In this document: positions 24,118 through 31,515 of the stretch, in pieces
Layout: every line of letters begins with the position of its first letter
How positions within the stretch are numbered: position 1 is the first letter of the stretch
Assembly (NCBI GenBank): GCA_017522445.1
Contig: JAFWZK010000012.1
Coordinates: 1-36,323, forward strand
Source of the DNA: Alphaproteobacteria bacterium
GTDB lineage: Bacteria; Pseudomonadota; Alphaproteobacteria; Rs-D84
Direction: 5' to 3'
DNA length: 36,323 bases
Translations under genes and position numbers: made by a program
Notes under the pieces: generated by a model
Told to the model about the DNA's origin: nothing
The model's database searches: none
The model's input: the letters and a program-made list of their open reading frames with translations, nothing else

Positions 24118-24146
24118 ATCTTAGCAGAGAATATACCAAATTGCAA
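24118..24146 (-). promoter_or_regulatory. Promoter of rubrerythrin
   Basis: TTGCAA (24141-24146), 17 bp, TAAGAT (24118-24123) on the minus strand; 34-nt leader with AAGGAG. Confidence 0.7.
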
Positions 24147-24154
24147 AGTTTATT

Positions 24155-25171
<1,017 letters not shown>

Positions 25172-25204
25172 TTATGCCTTTTGCAACCATTATAATCTAA
25201 AAAC

Positions 25205-25233
25205 TTGCAATTTCCAGTCCAAAAGACTATAAT
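25205..25233 (+). promoter_or_regulatory. Promoter of ssrA
   Basis: TTGCAA (25205-25210), 17 bp, TATAAT (25228-25233); start expected near 25240. Confidence 0.85.
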
Positions 25234-25238
25234 AAGTG

Positions 25239-25575
25239 GGCTGCGTTGCAGTGATGATTCTGAATCCGTTGTGAAATAGTCATTTTGGACTGGGGGGCGG
25301 TACCCCACAGCTCCACCATCTGATGCGATTGCGGGTCGTATTTGATTATGGGGCTGACATAGATTCGACAGATGATGAAAGACAAATTGGGTGAATCCGA
25401 CATGGTGTCGTAAAAAACCAATAAAAAAATGAATGGCGATAGAATCGCTGCGAACGACAATGTTCGCCTTGCAATGGCTGCCTAATGTGGCACTGAATAC
25501 AGTTGGCAATTGTTAATTGTATTCGCTTTAGTTATTGCGGGGTCTGTCGGGTACCTGGCACCAGAAACCCGACAC
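25239..25575 (+). ncRNA. ssrA: Circularly permuted two-piece tmRNA
   Basis: tmRNA rescues stalled ribosomes and tags the nascent peptide for proteolysis. The gene is permuted. The acceptor piece comes first, ending in CAGCTCC-A-CCA at 25308-25318. After a spacer the coding piece begins at 25350 with GGGGCTG, which pairs with CAGCTCC (one G-U) to form the tRNA-like acceptor stem, followed by ACATAGATTCGAC typical of tmRNA 5' ends. The tag frame at 25450-25485 encodes ANDNVRLAMAA then TAA, an alphaproteobacteria-type tag. A stem TGTCGGGT/ACCCGACA at 25545-25574 probably closes or terminates the transcript. The spacer (about 25319-25349) should be removed. Exact 5' and 3' ends are estimates. Confidence 0.92.
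25450..25485 (+). other. tmRNA tag reading frame
   Basis: Encodes the degradation tag ANDNVRLAMAA followed by TAA. The resume codon is taken as GCG at 25450; the preceding GCT would add one Ala. The terminal LAMAA has the hydrophobic-Ala-Ala end recognised by ClpXP-type proteases. Confidence 0.88.
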
Positions 25576-25613
25576 TTTGATTTATTATGAAAAACGGAAC
25601 ATAAGGATATAAA

Positions 25614-25853
25614 ATGTTTGGAAAAGTTAAAAAAGTATTTTTTACAGGCGTATTCGGTACGTTGTACATCTCTTTCCTGGCCCAGCTGGTTTGGGTTATC
25701 GCATGTATGGGAAATTTTGGGGCAGAACTTGACTCTAAATTATTGGGATTGGCCGGGTTGTCGCTGGAATGGCTGGTTTTGATTGCGGCACGATATTTAT
25801 CAAAACGTTCCAGCAACAATGCACAGCATAATGCTGGGTTCCGCCGTCGTTAA
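25614..25853 (+). CDS. Small membrane protein of unknown function
   Basis: A 79-residue protein with a basic N-terminus (MFGKVKKVFF) and a hydrophobic segment (about residues 11-33, TGVFGTLYISFLAQLVWVIA). A second, weaker hydrophobic stretch (LLGLAGLSLEWLVLIAARYL, about 43-62) precedes a basic tail SKRSSNN...FRRR. It may span the inner membrane twice. AAGGATATAAA before the ATG is a good Shine-Dalgarno. It follows ssrA by about 40 bp and may be read through from that promoter; its own terminator follows. No family recognised. Confidence 0.75.
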   Translation: MFGKVKKVFFTGVFGTLYISFLAQLVWVIACMGNFGAELDSKLLGLAGLSLEWLVLIAARYLSKRSSNNAQHNAGFRRR

Positions 25854-25857
25854 AACC

Positions 25858-25882
25858 AAACGCCCAAACGGGCGTTTTTTTT
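25858..25882 (+). terminator. Rho-independent terminator
   Basis: ACGCCC/GGGCGT with AAAC loop, followed by eight T, immediately after the small membrane protein gene. Confidence 0.9.
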
Positions 25883-25905
25883 GTAAACTGTGGATTTTAT
25901 AGCCC

Positions 25906-25933
25906 TTGAAATATTACCAGAATATATTATATT
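25906..25933 (+). promoter_or_regulatory. Promoter of the lon-like gene, near-leaderless
   Basis: TTGAAA (25906-25911), 16 bp, TATATT (25928-25933). Nine bases separate the -10 box from the ATG at 25943, the same geometry as prfB. An upstream ATG at 25934 would lie before the predicted start of transcription. Confidence 0.55.
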
Positions 25934-25942
25934 ATGTGGGCT

Positions 25943-27706
25943 ATGAAAAAATTTATTCTGCCTTTTCGTGATTTGGTCGTGTCACCGGGCCTGACGGTTC
26001 CGGTGCTGGTCGATAATCAAATGTCTGTTTCTGCAATCAAAGCCGCCGCGAACGCGGGTCAACAACAGCTGGTACTGGTGCCACAACACAGTTGGTCGTA
26101 CCCTTCGGCCGTTGCAGATATCTATGCCGTCGGTACAATAGGTGATGTGGTTCAGGTGTTAAGTATGCCTGATGGTGCAATACATATACTGGTACGCACA
26201 ACTGATGCAGTAAAATTAAATAACATCGAAATAAACAACGGTATCTTTACCGCAGATATAGATAAAATTGTCATTGCAGATGATATGAATGCAGAACAAA
26301 CATTGGCACTGCGTGATATCGTCGCAGAAAATATGAGTGCACTGGCCGCGTCATCACGCAGATTTAAAATGGATAAACTGCGTAATGTAATGGAGAATTA
26401 CCCCATGCCCGCGTTCGTTGACGCAGTTGTTCAGACCGCAGATATAGATACAGATGACGCTGTCCGCGTTCTGCAGGCAAAATCATGGGCCGAAAAATTA
26501 ACCATTTTACTGGAAGCAATCAAGCTGATGGCAGAAACCGTAAAAATAGAAGAATCTATTAATAAACGTATTCACCAGCAGATGGAAAATGGTCGCCGCG
26601 AAGCGATACTGCAAGAAAAAATGCGCGCCATTCAAAAAGAAATGGGCGAAGATGACGGCGAATTTGATACCGCAAATATCAAAAAGAAAATTATGCGTTC
26701 CGCCATGCCAGCCGATGCAAAAGAAAAAGCATTGAACGAGTGGAAACGTATGCGGTCTATGTCCCCAATGTCAAACGAAGGGGGGCTGCTGAAAACATAT
26801 CTGGATGAACTGTTGGCGATGCCATGGGGTAAATCTGATAATGAACCAATCGATTTGAAGCAGGCCCGCGAAATTCTGGACAGCGAACATTCCGGCATGA
26901 CCGCCGTCAAGGAACGTATCTTGGAACATATCGCCGTGATGAAAAAAACCAATGGTAATCAGGGAACTATTTTGTGCTTTGTCGGGGCACCAGGGGTCGG
27001 AAAAACGTCTTTGGGTAAATCTATTGCCAAGGCATTGGGACGAAAATATCAGCGAATTTCACTGGGGGGCATTTCAGACGAGGCACATTTCCGCGGTCAC
27101 CGAAAAACATATATCGGGGCACAAACTGGGCGAATTATGGATGCGTTAAAACGATGCAAATCAAATAATCCAGTTATTGTGTTGGATGAAATTGATAAAA
27201 TGGGACGCGATTGGCGGGGTGACCCAGAAGCTGCTTTGCTGGAAATATTAGACCCAGAACAAAATAAAACCTTTCGCGACCATTATCTGGAGGTGGACTT
27301 TGACCTGTCAAACGTTATGTTTATTGCGACCGCAAACAGTTTGAATATGTCAAACGCACTGAAAGATCGTATGGAAATTATAGAAATTCCTGGATACTCC
27401 GTAGATGAAAAGGTTAAAATCGCACGCGAACATCTGATACAGCGTGCCGCACGGGATACAGGATGGAATACGGATGATATCGTTATTTCTGATGAAGCAA
27501 TTCGGCATTTGATTCAAAAATATACCTCGGAACAGGGGGTGCGTCAGGTGCAACGCGAGCTGACCGCTGTTTTACGACGTTCATTGTTGGAAAATGACTG
27601 CGAAGATATTAAAACCGAGTTCACACCTGAAAAAATTGATTTGTTGCTGGGACTGCGTCAATCCGCAGGGTTTACCAAAAAAATCGGGTTTGGGGTAACG
27701 CTGTAA
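25943..27706 (+). CDS. Lon-family AAA+ ATPase lacking the C-terminal peptidase domain
   Basis: This 587-residue protein matches Lon from the N-terminal substrate-binding domain (LPFRDLVVSPGLTVPVLVD) through the coiled-coil (REAILQEKMRAIQKEMGEDD, LLKTYLDELLAMPWG) and the whole AAA+ module. Walker A GAPGVGKT is near 348-355, Walker B IVLDEIDKMG near 415, the sensor-1 ATANSLNMS and Arg-finger region LKDRMEIIEIPGY are present, and sensor 2 is QGVRQVQREL. It stops at KKIGFGVTL, where ordinary Lon (about 780-810 residues) enters its peptidase domain with 'RVG.VTGLAW'. No Ser-Lys peptidase motif is found in any frame before tsaB. The stop overlaps the next start (TAATG), so the ending is native. It could be an unfoldase or chaperone without proteolysis. 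ATG 25943 is preferred because of the promoter. Confidence 0.9.
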   Translation: MKKFILPFRDLVVSPGLTVPVLVDNQMSVSAIKAAANAGQQQLVLVPQHSWSYPSAVADIYAVGTIGDVVQVLSMPDGAIHILVRTTDAVKLNNIEINNGIFTADIDKIVIADDMNAEQTLALRDIVAENMSALAASSRRFKMDKLRNVMENYPMPAFVDAVVQTADIDTDDAVRVLQAKSWAEKLTILLEAIKLMAETVKIEESINKRIHQQMENGRREAILQEKMRAIQKEMGEDDGEFDTANIKKKIMRSAMPADAKEKALNEWKRMRSMSPMSNEGGLLKTYLDELLAMPWGKSDNEPIDLKQAREILDSEHSGMTAVKERILEHIAVMKKTNGNQGTILCFVGAPGVGKTSLGKSIAKALGRKYQRISLGGISDEAHFRGHRKTYIGAQTGRIMDALKRCKSNNPVIVLDEIDKMGRDWRGDPEAALLEILDPEQNKTFRDHYLEVDFDLSNVMFIATANSLNMSNALKDRMEIIEIPGYSVDEKVKIAREHLIQRAARDTGWNTDDIVISDEAIRHLIQKYTSEQGVRQVQRELTAVLRRSLLENDCEDIKTEFTPEKIDLLLGLRQSAGFTKKIGFGVTL

Positions 27707-28035
27707 TGAACGACAAGCTGTGCATTTTTGGCGATGGCGATATTCAATTAAGACTGTTTGATGATGTGAAACAGTATTTGATTCATAATACACCTGTCGT
27801 TCGTATGGGCAGCCAAGACCATGGCAAATCCAGGGTGGAAATTATCAGGGCACAATCACCAAAATTTGATATCATCGCTGTAAAACAGTATGCACAAAAT
27901 CTGGAGCTGATAACCAGTACACTGTATCAGGTTTACGTAAAAAATAATGAATCAAATAATACATATAATCACCGTGGAACTGTGGCAAAAATGATATATG
28001 ATTTACTGAAACAAAATCAAACAAAGGCGAAATAA
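27706..28035 (+). CDS. Hypothetical protein, translationally coupled to the lon-like gene
   Basis: A 109-residue cytoplasmic protein with no recognised family. It begins MNDKLCIFGDGDIQLRLFDD, has an alternating strand/helix middle (VEIIRAQSPKFDIIAVKQYA) and ends with a YNHRGTVAKMIYDLLKQN helix and basic tail. Its ATG overlaps the lon-like stop codon (TAATG), a sign of translational coupling and perhaps a functional link to the peptidase-less Lon, for example as adaptor or partner. It has no protease motif. tsaB starts 2 bp after its stop. Confidence 0.72.
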   Translation: MNDKLCIFGDGDIQLRLFDDVKQYLIHNTPVVRMGSQDHGKSRVEIIRAQSPKFDIIAVKQYAQNLELITSTLYQVYVKNNESNNTYNHRGTVAKMIYDLLKQNQTKAK

Positions 28036-28037
28036 AA

Positions 28038-28583
28038 ATGATTCTGATTATAAATACAGCAGGAAATAGTTTAGAATTTGTTCTGGGGAATAATCATAAA
28101 TCTGTCACAGTTGAAAAACAGTCGATTGCCCTGCCGGTCGAGTGCGAAAAATTTATGACCGAAAATAATGCAAAATGGTCGGACTTACATGCAATCGGTG
28201 TTGTCGTTGGGCCAGGCAGCTTTACGGGAATTCGCCTGGGAATCGCATATGCCAAAGGGTTGGCAATGGGGTTGAAAACCCCAGTCGTTGGGGTCAGTGT
28301 ATTTGATTTGTATCTGGCGGCAACACCTGATGCATTTGTTGCAATCGATTCTGGTCGTGGTGATTTCTTTGTGGCGGCGAACGGATTGGCGCCAAGGACA
28401 ATGAAAATCGAGGAACTGGAATCAAAACAAATGGAATGGCCACGCACAGTTGGACACAAACCCTTTGATTTAAAGTTGGCTGTCGATGTTGTGAAACAAA
28501 AAATTGCATCCGGTGATACAAAACCCGTTGTGCCAATGTACCTGCGCCCCAGCTATGCAGAAGAAAATAAAAATGTTAAATGA
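28038..28583 (+). CDS. tsaB: tRNA t6A biosynthesis protein TsaB
   Basis: TsaB (YeaZ) is the scaffold partner of TsaD in forming t6A37 on ANN-decoding tRNAs. The 181-residue protein shows the ASKHA start ILIINTAGNSLEFVLG and the diagnostic VVVGPGSFTGIRLGIAYAKGLA, then VVGVSVFDLY and FVAIDSGRGDFF, with the C-terminal half shortened compared with E. coli TsaB (231 residues). AAAGGC precedes the ATG. It overlaps rimI by 11 bp, the classic tsaB-rimI arrangement, in an operon starting at lon. Confidence 0.93.
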   Translation: MILIINTAGNSLEFVLGNNHKSVTVEKQSIALPVECEKFMTENNAKWSDLHAIGVVVGPGSFTGIRLGIAYAKGLAMGLKTPVVGVSVFDLYLAATPDAFVAIDSGRGDFFVAANGLAPRTMKIEELESKQMEWPRTVGHKPFDLKLAVDVVKQKIASGDTKPVVPMYLRPSYAEENKNVK

Positions 28584-28959
28584 ACTGGCGAATCTTCACC
28601 AAAAATGCTTTCCGCACAAGCCATGGAGTGCAGACGATTTTTCAGACCTGAAAAAGTCGGGGTGTGAAATTATCGCCAGCCAGCATGGATTTATCGTTTA
28701 TCGACAGACACTGGACGAAGCGGAAATTATCACCATTGGTGTGCACCCAGATGCACGCAGAACTGGAATTGCGGCAGCAATGCTGGGGATTATGGAAGCG
28801 GACTTGAAAAAACATGGTGTAAAACATGTATTTCTTGAGGTGGCGGCGGATAACACCCCTGCCCGTACACTGTACGAAAATAATGGTTTTGTTCAAATCG
28901 GTGTGCGACCAAAATATTATGATGGCCAGGATGCCATTATGATGAGGAAAGATATATGA
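28573..28959 (+). CDS. rimI: GNAT N-acetyltransferase, RimI-type
   Basis: RimI acetylates the N-terminal alanine of ribosomal protein S18. The 128-residue protein has the GNAT core: a short N-terminal part with HQKCFPHKPWSADDF, strand IITIGVHPDARRTGIAAAMLG (acetyl-CoA binding loop R-x-x-G-I/x-A), then VFLEVAADNTPARTLYENNGFVQIGVRPKYY as in RimI ('L.VR..N..A..LY...GF...g.R..YY'). The ATG at 28573 lies within the end of tsaB; an earlier in-frame ATG at 28504 would give an unrelated N-terminus. It overlaps the next gene at ATGA. Confidence 0.9.
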   Translation: MLNELANLHQKCFPHKPWSADDFSDLKKSGCEIIASQHGFIVYRQTLDEAEIITIGVHPDARRTGIAAAMLGIMEADLKKHGVKHVFLEVAADNTPARTLYENNGFVQIGVRPKYYDGQDAIMMRKDI

Positions 28960-30020
28960 GTACAATAGACTATATGCCCAGTACAGCCATTATGGTCAAG
29001 GCAGTTGAAAAATCTTTTGAATACCCATACGGTGTGATGGATGTCAATTCAATTACACCCGGTCGACCTGCGATTGTTATCCTGGGGGGTGATTTGACGT
29101 CCCTGCCCCGACATGCAACCTATTACACCAAAGAAATTAAATCTGTGTTGTCCGATGCAGAACTGCATGACGTTGATGTATATGCGTTTTACTATAAGTT
29201 CGGTTCACGCAGTTCATATGTCGAACGAATAAATATGTTTAAAAATGCCGGACATAAAATTAATTCCCTGAAGGTTGACCAGGATGTATTTGAAAAACGC
29301 AGTGAACATATGAAACAGACCGAACCACGCGCGTTATATATCAAGAAAATCTTTGATATGGTAATTCGGCCGATTATTTCGACAGACGAAAATCACATAG
29401 AACAAAATGCCGCCATGCTGCGTTTCTATACACATTCACATGGCGGGTACATAGCCCGAGAATTAGCAAGAATAATGAAGCATGAACTGAAAATACAAAA
29501 TTTATCGGACAATAAAATCAAAGATATTCAAAACCAAATTATCGCCATTCAGCATGGTCCAATCGCACCACTGGAAAACCCGGACTTTACAACCGTAACA
29601 TTTGGATCTGCGTCCGATACAGCAATGGATATGCATAACCAATTCACAGAATATGTCACAAATAATTCAGGTGATATTTTCCCGTGTTATCTGGGTGGCA
29701 AGAATTCTCACCTGTTTATTGTCGGTCAATCCAAGAAAAACTTTGATGGGGAACATGACCCACGGGGACTGGCGGTGGCGGATGAAAATGTTCTGACCCC
29801 AGATGGAAAAATTCTGTTTACCGCAGAACGAAATGTAATCGTAAACACTATGCGGGCCGCAGCCAACAAACATCCCACACCACATATAAATAAATTGGTT
29901 TCTGGTAACGGAATAGACTTTGATTCTTTGAAACAGTCCGGAACATTTTTATATAATCGGATGCTGGGCGATATCAGAAATCAGATGCAACAAAATCCAA
30001 TACGCGGTCGTCAAAAATAA
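28956..30020 (+). CDS. Hypothetical protein with a possible alpha/beta-hydrolase nucleophile elbow
   Basis: A 354-residue cytoplasmic protein of unrecognised family. The N-terminal part has a buried strand and turn (PAIVILGGDLTSLPRHATYY, residues 38-57) and VDVYAFYYKFGS. At residues 158-165 YTHSHGGY, followed by helix IARELARIM, resembles a lipase/esterase elbow (G-x-S-x-G with the first Gly as Thr), making S161 a candidate nucleophile. A histidine-rich C-terminal half (IAIQHGPIAPLEN, LGGKNSHLFIVGQ) could supply the rest of a triad. The ATG overlaps the rimI stop (ATGA), so it belongs to the lon-tsaB-rimI operon. Its 3' end overlaps the convergent helicase gene by 47 bp. Confidence 0.7.
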   Translation: MSTIDYMPSTAIMVKAVEKSFEYPYGVMDVNSITPGRPAIVILGGDLTSLPRHATYYTKEIKSVLSDAELHDVDVYAFYYKFGSRSSYVERINMFKNAGHKINSLKVDQDVFEKRSEHMKQTEPRALYIKKIFDMVIRPIISTDENHIEQNAAMLRFYTHSHGGYIARELARIMKHELKIQNLSDNKIKDIQNQIIAIQHGPIAPLENPDFTTVTFGSASDTAMDMHNQFTEYVTNNSGDIFPCYLGGKNSHLFIVGQSKKNFDGEHDPRGLAVADENVLTPDGKILFTAERNVIVNTMRAAANKHPTPHINKLVSGNGIDFDSLKQSGTFLYNRMLGDIRNQMQQNPIRGRQK

Positions 30021-31248
30021 CATCACGTGGACGCAATGGGGATGCAATATGCATGTCCGAACTGCGACGTGTACGCGATAGTGCCACATAAACCTGGCCA
30101 TGGGCAAAGGCACCACGCGATATATCAACAACAACCGCGTCCAATGTTTTGCCCTGGGCACGATGTATCGTCATGGCATAGCCCAAGGATAATGGAAACT
30201 GTTTATATGAACCCACCTCGTTTTCAACCAAGCGGTCATTCTCGTCGCGAGTGTATTCTATCTTGTCCCACTTGTCCGGTTTTACGGTTACCACATCACG
30301 CGAATCAGATAATAATTGAACAACGATTTCACGCGGTGTCAGACTGCGAACAATACCCATAGAACCATTATGCCATTTGTCACCATTTTTTACAAATACA
30401 ACCAATGCACCAACCTTTAATGTTAATGCCAATGGTGCAGGAACGTCACGTTCAGAAAATATACCACTTAACACACCATTATATACAAACTCGGGCGCTG
30501 CAATTTGTGCCAGGCGTGTTGTGTTTATGCGTTCGGCAACCGCACGAAACGGTGTGATAATAACCGCATTTTCACGACGCAAAGCGTCAGATATTTTACA
30601 TTCGTTAAAATACCCCAGTGCACCAGTGTCATTGTTTCGCAAGCGTCCCAAATTTTCCAACAATGGAATATCACTTTGACGATATACCATGCTGAAATTA
30701 TACCGAATAAAATTCGACCGTTTGTAAACGTGACTGTCAAAGAAATACGCGTTGGGATGCCCATATTCCGATTCGTAATATCCGGTTGCATCACGGGTAA
30801 TGACCGGTGGCAGTTGAAATAAATCACCAATTGCAACAACCTGGATACCCCCAAAGGGTTCATTATTGCGGCGTGCCCATCGTGCCAATATATCAATCGC
30901 ATCCAATAAATCAGGCGCGACCATCGATATTTCATCAATCACCAACACATCTGTTGCGGTTAAAATGTTGCGTGGTTTTGCCTTAAGTTTTAAAAAATCG
31001 GGCATGATAAAGTCACGTGGCTGAATCTGGAACAGCGAATGTATTGTTTGTCCGCCAATGTTCAATGCCGATACCGCGGTCGGACATGCACACAAAATCC
31101 GCTTGGACGATGCAGATTTTAAGTAATTCACAAATGTCGATTTACCCGTTCCCGCAGGCCCCAATATCAACAAATTGGAATTCGTGCGTTCCAGGGCATT
31201 AAATGCCGCCATCTGGGTTTCGTTTAAAATCGGTGCAATTTCTGACAT
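29974..31248 (-). CDS. PIF1/RecD-like SF1B DNA helicase
   Basis: A 424-residue helicase of the PIF1/Pif1-like family. Walker A GPAGTGKS lies at residues 30-37, followed by CPTAVSALNIGGQTIHSLF (motif Ia), VLVIDEISMVAPDLLDAID (motif II), VVAIGDLFQLPPV (motif III), NFSMVYRQSD (motif IV region), and a C-terminal SH3-like insertion ending in YAMTIHRAQGKTLDAVVVD (motif V) and GQVYVALSRTRRSSDMHI (motif VI). These enzymes unwind DNA 5'-3', for example at G-quadruplexes or stalled forks. Two starts are possible, ATG 31248 or 31260; MSEIAPILNETQ at 31248 is preferred on family alignment, without clear Shine-Dalgarno. Confidence 0.92.
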   Translation of the reverse strand: MSEIAPILNETQMAAFNALERTNSNLLILGPAGTGKSTFVNYLKSASSKRILCACPTAVSALNIGGQTIHSLFQIQPRDFIMPDFLKLKAKPRNILTATDVLVIDEISMVAPDLLDAIDILARWARRNNEPFGGIQVVAIGDLFQLPPVITRDATGYYESEYGHPNAYFFDSHVYKRSNFIRYNFSMVYRQSDIPLLENLGRLRNNDTGALGYFNECKISDALRRENAVIITPFRAVAERINTTRLAQIAAPEFVYNGVLSGIFSERDVPAPLALTLKVGALVVFVKNGDKWHNGSMGIVRSLTPREIVVQLLSDSRDVVTVKPDKWDKIEYTRDENDRLVENEVGSYKQFPLSLGYAMTIHRAQGKTLDAVVVDISRGAFAHGQVYVALSRTRRSSDMHIASPLRPRDVIFDDRVLDFVASDF

Positions 31249-31295
31249 GTATGTTATCATGACATAAAATAATGCGAAATAAAATAATTTTTATC

Positions 31296-31323
31296 TTGCA
31301 CGAAAAATTAAATTATATATAAT
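31296..31323 (+). promoter_or_regulatory. Promoter of tRNA-Ile2(CAT)
   Basis: TTGCAC (31296-31301), 16 bp, TATAAT (31318-31323), 9 bp upstream of the tRNA. Confidence 0.85.
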
Positions 31324-31332
31324 AGTCGCCGT

Positions 31333-31408
31333 GGGTTAGTAGCTCAGTGGTTAGAGCGGAGCGCTCATAACGCTTTGGTCGTGGGTTCAAGTCCTACCTA
31401 ACCCACCA
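31333..31408 (+). tRNA. tRNA with CAT anticodon, probably tRNA-Ile2 (lysidine-modified)
   Basis: A 76-nt tRNA: acceptor GGGTTAG/CTAACCC, anticodon loop CTCATAA with CAT at 31366-31368, encoded CCA. The D arm AGCTCAGTGGTTAGAGC and the CTTTGGTCG / GGGTTCAAGTCC region resemble E. coli tRNA-Ile2 more than elongator Met. It is not initiator tRNA (normal pair at 1-72, no three-GC anticodon stem). Met cannot be excluded. Confidence 0.8.
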
Positions 31409-31418
31409 AGAATAATTA

Positions 31419-31442
31419 CCGTCCGATTTGGACGGTTTTTTG
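31419..31442 (+). terminator. Terminator of the CAT tRNA
   Basis: CCGTCC/GGACGG, 6-bp stem, 5-nt loop, followed by TTTTTTGTTTTTTTT. Confidence 0.88.
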
Positions 31443-31453
31443 TTTTTTTTCAC

Positions 31454-31483
31454 TTGCGTAGGCAGGGGCGTTTTTTCTAAGAT
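31454..31483 (+). promoter_or_regulatory. Promoter of the giant Cys-rich gene
   Basis: TTGCGT (31454-31459), 18 bp, TAAGAT (31478-31483); start expected near 31490, just ahead of AAAGGA. Confidence 0.55.
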
Positions 31484-31515
31484 ATCGGTATCAGAAAGGA
31501 TAATGGAACGTAGGA

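Noticed and set aside
27581-28037. Lon peptidase domain hidden by a frameshift
   Set aside because: I examined the frames after the lon-like stop; none shows the peptidase motifs (DGPSAG, catalytic Lys region), and the space before tsaB is too short.
31333-31408. Initiator tRNA-fMet
   Set aside because: Positions 1 and 72 can pair and the anticodon stem lacks the three consecutive G-C pairs of initiators.
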